From positions 124,001 to 188,000 of the forward strand of contig JAFEDR010000012.1 of NCBI GenBank assembly GCA_018241525.1: a stretch of 64,000 nucleotides of DNA. The letters run 5' to 3'. Shown here piece after piece: positions 52,238 through 61,042 of the stretch (its first letter is position 1; the number at the start of each line of letters is the position of its first letter). The DNA is from Pseudomonadota bacterium. GTDB lineage: Bacteria > Pseudomonadota > Gammaproteobacteria > Steroidobacterales > Steroidobacteraceae. A program made the position numbers and the translations under genes. A model generated the notes under the pieces. That model did no database searches, was not told the origin of the DNA, and saw nothing but the letters and a program-made list of their open reading frames with translations.

Positions 52238-52631
52238 CGTCCTCGAGGATCGGCGCAACCTGGGTCACGAGCGCGCGGTCGATCAGCGGCTTCTCGATGA
52301 AGTCGAGTGCGCCGGCGCGCATCGCCTCGACCGCCGCGCCGACGTCGGCGTCGGCCGCGAGCAGGATGGTCGGGATGCCGAGGCCACGGGCACGCAGTTC
52401 CTGCAGCAGCGCGAGCCCGGACATGTCCGGTAGTCGTGCCTCGGCGATCAGGCACACCGGCATCGCGCGCGGCAGGCGGGCCAGGAACGCACGCGCCGTC
52501 GCGAACGACTCGACGGCGGCGCCCAGCGAGCCGAGCAGCGTCGCGACGCGCCGCCGCGAGGCCGCGTCGGGATCGACGACGCAGACGAGCGGAGCCTGAC
52601 GGTGCGTGAGCGTGGCGGCGTGGCGGGGCAT
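52218..52631 (-). CDS. Stand-alone receiver domain lacking the phospho-acceptor Asp
   Basis: A 137-residue FixJ-like receiver with no output domain. Aligned with the FixJ just upstream, the phospho-acceptor position is Glu64 (LIAEARLPDMSG), one acid of the metal pocket is Pro21 (VVDPD), and the switch Thr is Ala (LLAADAD), while Lys114 (FIEKPL) remains. It therefore probably cannot be phosphorylated normally and may act as a constitutive or binding decoy receiver. ATG at 52631 has no clear ribosome site, so the exact start is uncertain. It lies 95 bases downstream of fixJ and overlaps the VIT gene by 20 bases. Confidence 0.8.
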   Translation of the reverse strand: MPRHAATLTHRQAPLVCVVDPDAASRRRVATLLGSLGAAVESFATARAFLARLPRAMPVCLIAEARLPDMSGLALLQELRARGLGIPTILLAADADVGAAVEAMRAGALDFIEKPLIDRALVTQVAPILEDDGHRAH

Positions 52632-52726
52632 CGGGGGGGACAGCGGCGGCCGAGAGGGCCGCGACGCTCCGTGCCCGCAGTATCGGCCCGCCGATGCGGC
52701 CGCCGAATCGGGGGATCTACCTAGCG

Positions 52727-53350
52727 TCACGGCGCCGCGGTGCGCTCCGCCTCGATGACCATGCGCACGAGGTGTGCCAGCGAGGAGGCCGCCATCTTCT
52801 CCATGACCCGCGCCCGGTGGATCTCGACGGTGCGCTGGCTGACGTTCAGGTCCCCGGCGATCACCTTGTTCGCCTTGCCCTGCGTCACGAGGTCGAGCAC
52901 CTCCTTCTCGCGCGGCGTCAGCTGCTGCATGCGGCGGCGGATCGCGTCGCGCTCCTTGAGCCCGGCGCGGTTGTCGCGGTCCTTCTCGAGCGCCTGGTTG
53001 ATCCGGTCGATCAGGTCCTGGTCGCGGAACGGCTTCTGGATGAAGTCCACCGCGCCGTGCTGCATCGCCTCGACCGCCATCGGCACGTCGCCGTGGCCGG
53101 TGATGAACACGATCGGCACGATCGCATGGATCTCGTTGAGCCGCTGCTGCAGCTCGAGCCCGCTCATGCCGGGCATTCGGATGTCGAGCACCAGGCAGCC
53201 GGCGCGCTCGGCGTCGAAGCCGTCCAGGAACTCCTGCGCCGAGGCGTAGGTCTCCACCGGCAGGCCGACCGACTTCAGCAACAGCCGCAGCGAGGTGCGA
53301 ACGGCGTCGTCGTCGTCGACGACAAACACGGTGGCGGGCTTTTCCTTCAT
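52727..53350 (-). CDS. fixJ: FixJ-family two-component response regulator
   Basis: A 207-residue response regulator. Receiver about 5-120 with acid cluster VVDDDD, phospho-Asp56 (LVLDIRMPGMSG), the switch Thr in FITGHGD and Lys in FIQKPF; then a GerE-type HTH at about 140-205 (LTPREKEVLDLVTQGKANKVIAGDLNVSQRTVEIHRARVMEKM). Its kinase gene ends two bases upstream, so they form an operon. FixJ-type regulators activate genes for life at low oxygen, such as fixK and fixNOQP/cbb3 oxidase; the cbb3 operon lies directly upstream on the same strand here. Confidence 0.95.
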   Translation of the reverse strand: MKEKPATVFVVDDDDAVRTSLRLLLKSVGLPVETYASAQEFLDGFDAERAGCLVLDIRMPGMSGLELQQRLNEIHAIVPIVFITGHGDVPMAVEAMQHGAVDFIQKPFRDQDLIDRINQALEKDRDNRAGLKERDAIRRRMQQLTPREKEVLDLVTQGKANKVIAGDLNVSQRTVEIHRARVMEKMAASSLAHLVRMVIEAERTAAP

Positions 53351-53352
53351 GC

Positions 53353-55278
53353 TCAGGCTCCAGGCAGCGGGGGCAGCGTGAAGAAAAACGTCGTGCCTCC
53401 CCCGGGCGTCGGACGGTGACCCAGTTTGCCGCGATGCGCGCGAATAATCGAGCGCGAGATCGCAAGACCGAGGCCGGTACCGCTGGCCTTGGTCGTATAG
53501 AAGGGATTGAACAGGTTGGCGGCCACCGCCGGCGGGATGCCGCCGGCGCGATCGATGACCGCGACCTCGATGCCGTCGGCGACGGCACCGCTGCGCACCA
53601 GCACCTCGCGCGGGGTCCCCCGCGTCTCGAGCGTCGCGTCGATCGCGTTGCGGATCAGGTTCAGCAGCACCTGCTGGATCTGCACCGGGTCCGCCGCGAC
53701 CGGCGCGAGTCCGGCACCGAGGTCCACCGTCAGGCGCACGTCGTTGACGCGTGCGTCCGGTTCGGCGAGCACGCGCAGGTCCTCGATCAGCCGATTGAGA
53801 TCGACGGTCTCGGTGCGCGCCGTCTTGTTCTTGACGAAGGCCCGCAGCCGGCGGATCACCTCGCCGGCGCGCAGCGCCTGGTTCGTGATCTGCACCAGCG
53901 CCTCGCGCAGCTCCGCGGGATCGTCGTTGCCGGCGTCCATCAGGCGCACCGCGGCCTGCGCATAGGTCGCGATCGCCGTCAGCGGCTGGTTGATCTCGTG
54001 CGCGAGGCCGGTCGCCATCTCGCCCATCGTCGACAGCCGCCCGACGTGGGTCAGCCGCTCCTGGCCCTGGCGCAGCTCGTCTTCGGCGTGCTTACGCTCG
54101 GTGATGTCGTGCAGCGTCCCGGTGATCACCAGCGACTCGCCGCCGGCGCCCGGCTGGAGCTGGGCGAGCCCGTGGACCTCGCGGGCCGTGCCGTCGCTGC
54201 GCAGGATGCGGAACTCGAGGTCGAAGCGCTCCGACTCCTCGACCGCCCGCTGCCACTCGCGCAGGCAGCGCTCGCGATCGTCCGGATGCACGACCTGGGC
54301 GGGGAATTCGCTCGGCGGCAGCGGCCCAGCGGACGGCTCGCGGCCGAGGATCCGGTACATCTGCGCCGACCAGTAGGTCGTCCCCGAGGGCAGGTGGATC
54401 TCGTAGTTGCCGAGGTTGGCGATCGCCTGCGCGGCCCGCAGCAGCGACTCGCTGCGCGTCAGCGCCTGCTCGGCGCGGCGCCGCTCGGTGACGTCCTCGC
54501 CCGAGCTCAGTACGCCGGCGGGGCGCCCGAGTTCGTCGCGGACCACGATCGTGCGCCAGGCGATCAGCTTGAGGCCGCCCTGGCGGGTGAGCACGGTGTC
54601 CTCGGTATAGGCCTCCGGCGTGCGCACGTCGGCGAGCGAGGCCGCGAGTGCCGCGCGCGCCGTCGCCCGCTGGCGCTCCGGCAGGCAGATCTCGAACCAG
54701 TCGCGGCCGATCAGCTCGGCCTCGGTGTAGCCGAGGATTTCGCAGCCCTTGCGATTGATCAGCGCAATCCGGCCGCCCGGGTCGATCGCGACCAGCATCA
54801 CCTGCGCGAGGTCGAGGTAGCTCTGTGCCCGGTCGCGCTCGCGGCGCAGGGCCTCGACGGCCGCCTTGCGCGCGGTGATGTCGTGCAGGAAGCCGATGAA
54901 GCGGGGCGGGCGCGAGCCCGGCACCTGGCCGACGGCCAGCGAGGCGGGGAACTGCGAGCCGTCGCGGCGCTGCGCAGTGACCTCACGGCCGATGCCGATG
55001 ATCCGCGCCTCGCCAGTCTGCATGTAGTGGCGCATGTAGCCGTCGTGCGCCGTGCGGTACGGCTCCGCCATCAGCACGTTGACGCTCTGGCCGAAGACCT
55101 CCTCGGCGCGGTAGCCGAACAGCCGTTCCGCGGCGCGATTGAAGGTCTGGATCCTGGAGTCGTGGCTGATCACGATCACGGCATCCACCGCCGCATCGAG
55201 CAGCGCCTTCAGCTCGTCCGCCGCGGTGCCGGGGCTCGGCGCGGTCGGGTGCTCGGCGGGCGGGGAGTCGGTGGTCAT
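53353..55278 (-). CDS. fixL: FixL-like PAS sensor histidine kinase with haem-PAS signature
   Basis: A 641-residue soluble kinase with three PAS domains (about 22-140, 145-265, 275-390) and a HisKA-type kinase core with GLAHEINQPLTAIATYAQAAV (phospho-His), LLNLIRNAIDATLE and GTGLGLAISRSII. The first PAS contains RTAHDGYMRHY and RIIGIGREVTAQRRDG: His78 and Arg98 are 20 residues apart, matching the haem-ligand His200 and oxygen-sensing Arg220 of Bradyrhizobium FixL. An oxygen-sensing haem is therefore likely in PAS1. No membrane helix is present. Two bases separate it from fixJ. The frame starts at ATG 55278. Confidence 0.92.
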   Translation of the reverse strand: MTTDSPPAEHPTAPSPGTAADELKALLDAAVDAVIVISHDSRIQTFNRAAERLFGYRAEEVFGQSVNVLMAEPYRTAHDGYMRHYMQTGEARIIGIGREVTAQRRDGSQFPASLAVGQVPGSRPPRFIGFLHDITARKAAVEALRRERDRAQSYLDLAQVMLVAIDPGGRIALINRKGCEILGYTEAELIGRDWFEICLPERQRATARAALAASLADVRTPEAYTEDTVLTRQGGLKLIAWRTIVVRDELGRPAGVLSSGEDVTERRRAEQALTRSESLLRAAQAIANLGNYEIHLPSGTTYWSAQMYRILGREPSAGPLPPSEFPAQVVHPDDRERCLREWQRAVEESERFDLEFRILRSDGTAREVHGLAQLQPGAGGESLVITGTLHDITERKHAEDELRQGQERLTHVGRLSTMGEMATGLAHEINQPLTAIATYAQAAVRLMDAGNDDPAELREALVQITNQALRAGEVIRRLRAFVKNKTARTETVDLNRLIEDLRVLAEPDARVNDVRLTVDLGAGLAPVAADPVQIQQVLLNLIRNAIDATLETRGTPREVLVRSGAVADGIEVAVIDRAGGIPPAVAANLFNPFYTTKASGTGLGLAISRSIIRAHRGKLGHRPTPGGGTTFFFTLPPLPGA

Positions 55279-55343
55279 GGCGCGGTCTTGACCCGGAGGA
55301 TGTCGGGACCGCGCGGCGGGCGGGCACGCCTCAGCGCGTGCGC

Positions 55344-55676
55344 TCAGTAGTCGTCGCGATCGCGATAATCGTCGTCCGCGTCGTCGTCTTCCTCGTCATC
55401 GTCCCAGTCGTCGTCCTCGTCCTCGTCCTCGTCCCAATCCTCGTCCTCGTCGGCATCCTCATCCTCGTCGCCGGAGCCCGACCAGCCCTCCGGCTCCTCG
55501 GTCGGCTCGAGGTCCATCTCGGCCCAGGCGTCCAGGTCGATCTCTTCGATGTCGCCGTCGAGGTGCTGCACCTCGACGAGTTCCTCGTCCTCGTCCACCG
55601 ACAGGACCTGAAAAGACTCATCCTCCTCGAGGTCGCGGTACCACTTGCCCGCAACCGGCTCGTATTCTCTGCCCAC
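55344..55676 (-). CDS. DUF6763-like acidic protein
   Basis: A 110-residue protein starting MGREYEPVAGKWYRDLEED, followed by a conserved 45-residue part (FQVLSVDEDEELVEVQHLDGDIEEIDLDAWAEMDLEPTEEPEGWSGSG) and a 45-residue tail that is nearly all Asp and Glu with a few Trp and Tyr. The start and folded part match small proteins of gammaproteobacteria grouped as DUF6763; function is unknown. The tail is coded by an imperfect tandem GAC/GAG repeat (about 55370-55475), so its length is likely to vary between strains. It sits between fixL and the oxidase assembly genes, with 78 bases to SafE upstream. Confidence 0.8.
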   Translation of the reverse strand: MGREYEPVAGKWYRDLEEDESFQVLSVDEDEELVEVQHLDGDIEEIDLDAWAEMDLEPTEEPEGWSGSGDEDEDADEDEDWDEDEDEDDDWDDDEEDDDADDDYRDRDDY

Positions 55677-55754
55677 TGCAGCAACCCTCGCGCGCGCGGC
55701 GCTCCTGAAACCGGGACGCTCGCGGGGCGTCCCGCGCCGACGAGCGGCACGAGT

Positions 55755-56510
55755 TTAGGGGTTCGGGTAGCGCGAGGCAAACGGCTCCGGTGCGCCTACG
55801 TGGTGCGCGTGCGGGTGCGCGGCACCCGGTGGATGGACGAAGGCGGCGAGCAGCGTCCAGGCCGCCGCGGTGACGACCAGGGCCCCGGCGGTGCGCCGAA
55901 ACGCCGGCCGGCGCAGTCCTTGCGCGACGGCCGCGCCGCCGAGCGTGAGGCCCGTCATCGCCGGCAGCGTGCCGGCACCGAACGCGAGCAAGGTCGCGGC
56001 ACCGTCGAGCGCGCTGCCGCTGGCGGCCGCGACCAGCAGCACCGAGTAGACGAGTCCGCACGGCATGAATCCCCAGAGCAGCCCGAGTGCCGCGGGCCGC
56101 AGCGACACCGGCGCCGCGCCGGCGCGCGCCGCGAGCGGGCGCAGTGCGCGCCAGAAGGCCGCGCCAAGCCGCTCGGCGCCGAGCAGGTCGCGGCCGGTCA
56201 GCAGCCGCAGGCCGAGCGCCGCCAGCATCAGCGCCGCAATCACCCGGGCGCCGAGCGCTGCCGCCGGCAGCGCCCCGGTGGCGCTGCGGCCGAAGCTGCC
56301 GACCAGCCGCGCCAGCGTCGCGCCGACGAGCGCGTAGCTCGCGAGCCGCGCGGCGTTGAAGCCGAGCGCCGCCACGAGCGGCCGAGGCGTGAGGCGCGCG
56401 AAGCTCGCGCCGGCCGCCGCGGCGAGGCCACCGCACATCGTGGCGCAGTGGGCGCTGCCGGCAAGCCCGGCCGCGAAGGCGGCGCCGAGCGCGAGCGCGG
56501 CCGGCGTCAC
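55755..56510 (-). CDS. TauE/SafE- or UreH-type membrane protein of the cbb3 operon
   Basis: A 251-residue protein with about six membrane helices and the pattern GSAHCATMCGGLAAAAGA near the N-terminus, VSLRPAALGLLWGFMPCGLVYSVLLVAAASGSA and AFGAGTLPAMTGLTLGGAA. This is the sulfite-exporter/UreH-like family related to the DsbD membrane core; the MCGG and MPCG Cys are well placed to bind metal or form a redox pair. Members are common at the end of ccoGHIS operons, where copper delivery or haem/thiol chemistry is suspected. The GTG at 56510 overlaps the ccoS stop (GTGA). Confidence 0.85.
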   Translation of the reverse strand: MTPAALALGAAFAAGLAGSAHCATMCGGLAAAAGASFARLTPRPLVAALGFNAARLASYALVGATLARLVGSFGRSATGALPAAALGARVIAALMLAALGLRLLTGRDLLGAERLGAAFWRALRPLAARAGAAPVSLRPAALGLLWGFMPCGLVYSVLLVAAASGSALDGAATLLAFGAGTLPAMTGLTLGGAAVAQGLRRPAFRRTAGALVVTAAAWTLLAAFVHPPGAAHPHAHHVGAPEPFASRYPNP

Positions 56511-56671
56511 GGACGTTCCTCCCGCGTGGCGCCCGCCTCGTCTGCGAGCACCGCCCAGCCGGGCGAGTCGAGATCGTCGAACTGGCCGTCGCCGACCGCC
56601 CAGAAGAACGCCCAGACCGCGAGCCCGGTGAGCACGAGGCCGAGCGGGATCAGCACGAACAGGATGGTCAT
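56507..56671 (-). CDS. ccoS: cbb3 oxidase maturation protein CcoS
   Basis: A 54-residue protein: MTILFVLIPLGLVLTGLAVW forms one membrane helix, followed by FFWAVGDGQFDDLDSPGWAVL, the CcoS signature. CcoS is needed to put haem b and copper into the CcoN subunit. It overlaps the ccoI stop by ATGA and the SafE start by GTGA. Confidence 0.96.
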   Translation of the reverse strand: MTILFVLIPLGLVLTGLAVWAFFWAVGDGQFDDLDSPGWAVLADEAGATREERP

Positions 56672-59109
56672 GTCGGCGCCGCCTGGCCGACCAGCATCGG
56701 CCGCCGGCCGCCGCCCGTGGCCGGCCGCGGCGCGTGGGCGAGCCGCAGTGCGTTCAGCACCACCAGCAGCGAGCTCGCCGACATGCCGACCGCCGCCAGC
56801 CAGGGCGGCACCCAGCCGAGCGCGGCGACCGGCAGCGCGAGCACGTTGTAGGCCGCGGACCAGGCCAGGTTCTGGCGGATCACGGCGGTGGTACGCCGCG
56901 CCGTACGCACCGCGAGCGGCAGCGTCGCGAGGTCGCCGCGCAGTGCGACCAGTCCGGCGTTCGCCTGCGCGAGCGCGCTGCCGGTGCCGAGCGCGAGCGA
57001 GACGGACGCGGCGCGCAGGATCGGCGCATCGTTGATGCCGTCCCCGACCGCGAGCACGCGGCCGCCCGCGCCGCGCAGTCGCTCGAGCAGGGCGAGCTTG
57101 TCCGCCGGCAGCAGCCGCGCGTCCCAGGCTCCGATGCCGAGCGCCGCCGCGGCGCGCGCGACCGCGTCCGGGTGGTCGCCGCTCGCAATTTGCGGCGTGA
57201 GCCCGAGCGCACCCAGCTCGCGCACCATCTCGCGCGCGCCGGGACGCAGTGCATCGGCGACCTCGAAGCGCGCCAGCCAGCCGCGGCGGCCGCCCAGGTG
57301 GATTCCGGACCCGTCGCCCCCGGCGACCCGCGGTCCGGCGAGGCCCGCGACAAACTCCGCCGTGCCGATCCGGTAGCGCTCACCCGCGACCGTGCCTTCG
57401 AGGCCGGCGCCGGCGTGCACGCTGACCTCGCTGGCCGCCGGGGCGGCGATGCCGGCGAAGGCCTGGGCGAGCGGATGTGCCGAGCTGCGCTCGAGCGCGG
57501 CAGCGAGCGCAAGCGCGCGCTCGCGCTCGCCCGCCGCGGCGTCGACGCGCTCGAGGCGGGGCTGGCCGAGGGTCAGCGTCCCGGTCTTGTCGAACAGCAC
57601 CGTATCGGCCGCGGCCAGCGCCTCGAGCGCGTCCGGATGCGTGACCAGGAGCCCGGCCCGCGCCAGCGTCGCCGTCGCCGCGGTGATCGCGGTCGGCGTC
57701 GCGAGCGACAGTGCGCACGGGCACGTGACCACCAGCACCGCCAGGGTCGCCTCGAACGCGCGCGACGGGTCGATCGCGAGCCAGGCGGCTGCCACCAGCG
57801 CCGCGCCGACCAGCACGCGCGTCACGAACCAGCTTGCGGCGCGGTCGGCGAGCCGCGCGATCCGCGGCCGTTCCGTCTGCGCGCGCTCGAGCAGGCGCAC
57901 GATGCCGGCGAGCACGGTCGACTGCCCGACCGCCGTGATCTCGACCTCGACCGGGGCACCGCAGTTGAGCGCGCCGGCCACGACGGCGGCACCCGTCACC
58001 TTGGTCACGGGCAGCGACTCGCCGCTCAGCAGCGACTCGTCCGCCTCGGTGTTGCCGGCTGCCACGCGGCCGTCCGCCGGAAAGCACTCGCCCGCCGGCA
58101 CCACGACCCGGTCGCCGCGGCGCAGCGTGGCCACCGGCACCCGCTCCTCGGCGCCGCCCGCCAGCCGGCGTGCGGTCGCGGGCACGAGGCGCAGCAGTGC
58201 CTCGGCGGTCGAGCCGGCCCGGTGTCGCGCCAGCATCTCGACGTAGCGGCCGAGCAGCAGCAGGAAGATGAACATCACGACCGAGTCGAAGTAGACCTCG
58301 CCGGCGTGCCGGAAGGTGTTCCAGGCGCTTGCCACGAACGCGAGCGCGATGCCGGTCGCGACCGGCACGTCCATGCCGAGGTGCCGCGCGCGCAGCGACG
58401 ACCAGGCGCCCGCGAAGAATGGCCGCCCGGCATAGGCGAGCACGGGTGCGGTGACGACGAGGCTGATGATGCGCAGGTACTCGCGGATCACCGGGTCCAT
58501 GCCGTCGATCGCCCCGACGTAGAGGGCGGTCGCGATCATCATCACCTGCATCATGCCGAAGCCGGCCACGGCCAGACGCTTCAGCGCCGCGCGGCGCTCG
58601 CGGGTGGCGACGGCGAGGGTGTCGGTGGCACCGAGCACGTGCGGCCGGTAGCCGAGCGCGGCGATGGACCTCAGCAGCGCGCCGAGTCCGATGTCCGCCG
58701 GACGGAACGCAACCTGCGCGCGCGCGGTCGCCGGGTTCACCGCGGCCCGCACCACGCCGGGCAGGCGGCCGAGCGACTCGCCGATCAGCCAGCTGCAGGC
58801 AGCGCAGCGCAGACCCTCGATCAGCAGGTTGACGGTGCACAGCTCGCCGTCGCGGGCCAGCAGCGGCTCCTGCACCTCGGCGCGGTCGTAGGTCGCCCAG
58901 ACGTCGTCCTCGGAGGCCGGGCGCGGCGCGAGCGCGGTGCGGAAGCGATAGTAGTCGCCGAGGCCGGCGTCGCGAATGAGCTCCGCCGCCGCGCGGCAGC
59001 CGAGGCAGCACACCCGCCGCTCGCCACCGTCGACGAGCACGGTCAGCAGCGGCGCGGCCGGCAGCGGCTCGCCGCAGTGGAAGCAGCCGGCCGCAGCCGG
59101 CGCGTTCAC
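56668..59109 (-). CDS. ccoI: Copper-translocating P-type ATPase of the CcoI/FixI type
   Basis: An 813-residue P1B ATPase. The N-terminus carries two extra Cys pairs (CFHCGE and CCLGC) before a heavy-metal-associated domain with GLRCAACSW. Eight helices include the copper-binding CPC in VVTCPCALSLATP; the phosphorylation loop is DKTGTLTLGQP and the hinge is GDGINDAPIL. CcoI supplies copper to the binuclear centre of cbb3 oxidase rather than detoxifying it; the N-terminal Cys pairs and its place between ccoH and ccoS support this. GTG at 59109 overlaps the fixH stop (GTGA), and its own stop overlaps ccoS (ATGA). Confidence 0.94.
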   Translation of the reverse strand: MNAPAAAGCFHCGEPLPAAPLLTVLVDGGERRVCCLGCRAAAELIRDAGLGDYYRFRTALAPRPASEDDVWATYDRAEVQEPLLARDGELCTVNLLIEGLRCAACSWLIGESLGRLPGVVRAAVNPATARAQVAFRPADIGLGALLRSIAALGYRPHVLGATDTLAVATRERRAALKRLAVAGFGMMQVMMIATALYVGAIDGMDPVIREYLRIISLVVTAPVLAYAGRPFFAGAWSSLRARHLGMDVPVATGIALAFVASAWNTFRHAGEVYFDSVVMFIFLLLLGRYVEMLARHRAGSTAEALLRLVPATARRLAGGAEERVPVATLRRGDRVVVPAGECFPADGRVAAGNTEADESLLSGESLPVTKVTGAAVVAGALNCGAPVEVEITAVGQSTVLAGIVRLLERAQTERPRIARLADRAASWFVTRVLVGAALVAAAWLAIDPSRAFEATLAVLVVTCPCALSLATPTAITAATATLARAGLLVTHPDALEALAAADTVLFDKTGTLTLGQPRLERVDAAAGERERALALAAALERSSAHPLAQAFAGIAAPAASEVSVHAGAGLEGTVAGERYRIGTAEFVAGLAGPRVAGGDGSGIHLGGRRGWLARFEVADALRPGAREMVRELGALGLTPQIASGDHPDAVARAAAALGIGAWDARLLPADKLALLERLRGAGGRVLAVGDGINDAPILRAASVSLALGTGSALAQANAGLVALRGDLATLPLAVRTARRTTAVIRQNLAWSAAYNVLALPVAALGWVPPWLAAVGMSASSLLVVLNALRLAHAPRPATGGGRRPMLVGQAAPT

Positions 59110-59621
59110 GGCACCGGTCCGGGCCGCAGCTCGAGTGCCGCGGGTGCGTCGGTAAACTCGCCGGCCAGCCGCCAGCGGCGGTCCGGCGGCGAGACCTCGA
59201 GGTACCAGTGGCCGCGCGCGAGCGGCGGCACCACGCCCGCGTAGTCGCCGGGGGCCGTGGCGCGCAGCGGCACCAGCCGGTCGTGCTCGGCGCGCGTCGC
59301 GTGCGAGAGGACCACGACCAGCTGGCCGGGGTCGGCGGCACGGCCGCGCTCGAGGTGCACCGCGAGCAGCCCGCCGTGCAGCGACACCGAGGCCGTCACG
59401 CCGAGCTCGGCAGCGGCGCGGTCGCGCGCCGGGTCGCGATTCACCGCGAGACCCTCCTTGCGGTAGTCGTCGGCCACCACGTCGTCGCTGTGGCGGTGTG
59501 CGAGCACGACAGTGGTGAGGCCGCCAATCACCGTGAGGGCGGGGATCGCCATCACGAGCCACAGCATGGGCTCGCGGTACCACGGGCGAGCGGCGGCAGG
59601 GGAGGAGGCGAGTTCCGGCAT
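59106..59621 (-). CDS. ccoH: FixH/CcoH family protein
   Basis: A 171-residue protein with one N-terminal membrane helix (about 18-42, MLWLVMAIPALTVIGGLTTV), the segment DDYRKEGLAVNRDPARDRAAAELGV typical of FixH, and a periplasmic beta-rich domain. CcoH binds CcoP and stabilises the assembling cbb3 complex. It lies 17 bases after ccoG and its stop overlaps the ccoI start. The opening MPELASSPAAARPWYREP is a soluble lead as in relatives. Confidence 0.92.
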   Translation of the reverse strand: MPELASSPAAARPWYREPMLWLVMAIPALTVIGGLTTVVLAHRHSDDVVADDYRKEGLAVNRDPARDRAAAELGVTASVSLHGGLLAVHLERGRAADPGQLVVVLSHATRAEHDRLVPLRATAPGDYAGVVPPLARGHWYLEVSPPDRRWRLAGEFTDAPAALELRPGPVP

Positions 59622-59638
59622 GGTGGGGCTCCCGGCGT

Positions 59639-61042
59639 TCAGGGGGCGATGAAGCGAGCTCGTTCGACGCTGCGGCGCGCGCCGCCGGCGGCGTCGACCA
59701 GCACGAAGCGCAGGTCACGGCCGCCGCGGAACTCGCCCTCCGGCACGGCGACGCGCACGGCGATCGAGTACACCTCGCCGCCCTCGACGTGCCAGCTGGG
59801 GCGGTTCGTCACCAGGCGCGCACCCGGCAGGCCTTCGAGCTCGAGGCGGAACTCGTGCGCGGCGACGTCCTTGTTCAGGATCTTGACGGTATAGACGTTC
59901 TCGACCTCGTCGTCGGCGTTCTCCTGGTAGAGCGCGTTGCGGTCGCGAATCACGTCGAGACCGTAGGGCGTGCGCGCCAGCAGGCCGGCGAGGCCGGCGA
60001 CGAAGATCACGCTGAGCAGCGTCGCGTAGACATAGGTGCGCGGCCGCATGATGCGCGTGCGGCGCCCGTCGAGGGCGTTCTGCGTGGTGAAACGGATCAG
60101 GCCGCGCGGGTAGCCGACCTTGTCCATGACGGTGTCGCAGGCGTCGACGCAGGCCGCGCAGGTGATGCACTCGTACTGCAGTCCCTGGCGGATGTCGATG
60201 CCGGTCGGGCAGACCTGCACGCACATCGTGCAGTCGACGCAGTCGCCGAGCCCGCGGGACTTCGGGTCGACGCCGCGCGCACGCGCGCCGCGCGGTTCCC
60301 CGCGCCCGGCGTCGTAGGTGACCACCAGCGTGTCGCGGTCGAACATCGCGCTCTGGAAGCGCGCATACGGGCACATGTACTTGCAGACCTGCTCGCGCAG
60401 GAAGCCGGCGTTGAAGTACGTCGCGGCGCCGTAGAACAGCGTCCAGAAGAGCGCCCAGCCGCCCACCTCGAGGGTCGCAAGGCCGCGCGTCAGCGGCGCG
60501 ATCGGCACGAAGAAGCCGACAAACGAGACGCCGGTCCAGAGCGCGAAGGCGATCCACAGGACCTGCTTGGTCGTCTTGCGCGCGATCTTGGCGCCGCTCC
60601 ACGGCGCCCGGTCTAGCTTCATGCGCCGGGCGCGGTCGCCCTCGACCGCGCGCTCGATCCAGACGAACACCTCGGTCCAGACGGTCTGCGGGCAGGCGAA
60701 GCCGCACCACAGGCGGCCGGCCAGCGCGGTAAAGAAGAACAGCGAGATCCCGAGCAGCACCAGGATCCAGGTCAGGAAGATGAAGTCCTGCGGCCAGAGC
60801 ACCAGGCCGAAGATGTAGAACTTGCGGGCCGGCAGGTCGAACAGCACCGCCTGGCGGCCGTCCCAGCGCAGCCACGGCACCAGATAGTAGAGGCCGAGCA
60901 GCGCCAGCACCGCGACCCGCCGCAGCCGGTCGAAGCGCCCGGCGACCTCGCGCGGGTAGATCTTGACGTGCTTCGCGTAGAACGCCACCGGCTCGTCCGG
61001 CGGCGCCGCACCGCCGGACGGCGTCGCGAGCGGGGCGGTCAC
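59639..61042 (-). CDS. ccoG: cbb3 oxidase accessory protein CcoG
   Basis: A 467-residue polyferredoxin-like membrane protein: HVKIYPREVAGRFDRLRRVAV near the start, about five helices, RLWCGFACPQTVWTEVFVWIER, and two cysteine clusters for 4Fe-4S centres (CVDCTMCVQVCPTGIDIR and CITCAACVDACDTVMDK). The C-terminal third is a periplasmic Ig-like domain (VENVYTVKILNKDVAAHEF). CcoG is reported to reduce copper for cbb3 assembly. The GTG at 61042 overlaps the stop of the small membrane protein gene (GTGA). Confidence 0.95.
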   Translation of the reverse strand: MTAPLATPSGGAAPPDEPVAFYAKHVKIYPREVAGRFDRLRRVAVLALLGLYYLVPWLRWDGRQAVLFDLPARKFYIFGLVLWPQDFIFLTWILVLLGISLFFFTALAGRLWCGFACPQTVWTEVFVWIERAVEGDRARRMKLDRAPWSGAKIARKTTKQVLWIAFALWTGVSFVGFFVPIAPLTRGLATLEVGGWALFWTLFYGAATYFNAGFLREQVCKYMCPYARFQSAMFDRDTLVVTYDAGRGEPRGARARGVDPKSRGLGDCVDCTMCVQVCPTGIDIRQGLQYECITCAACVDACDTVMDKVGYPRGLIRFTTQNALDGRRTRIMRPRTYVYATLLSVIFVAGLAGLLARTPYGLDVIRDRNALYQENADDEVENVYTVKILNKDVAAHEFRLELEGLPGARLVTNRPSWHVEGGEVYSIAVRVAVPEGEFRGGRDLRFVLVDAAGGARRSVERARFIAP

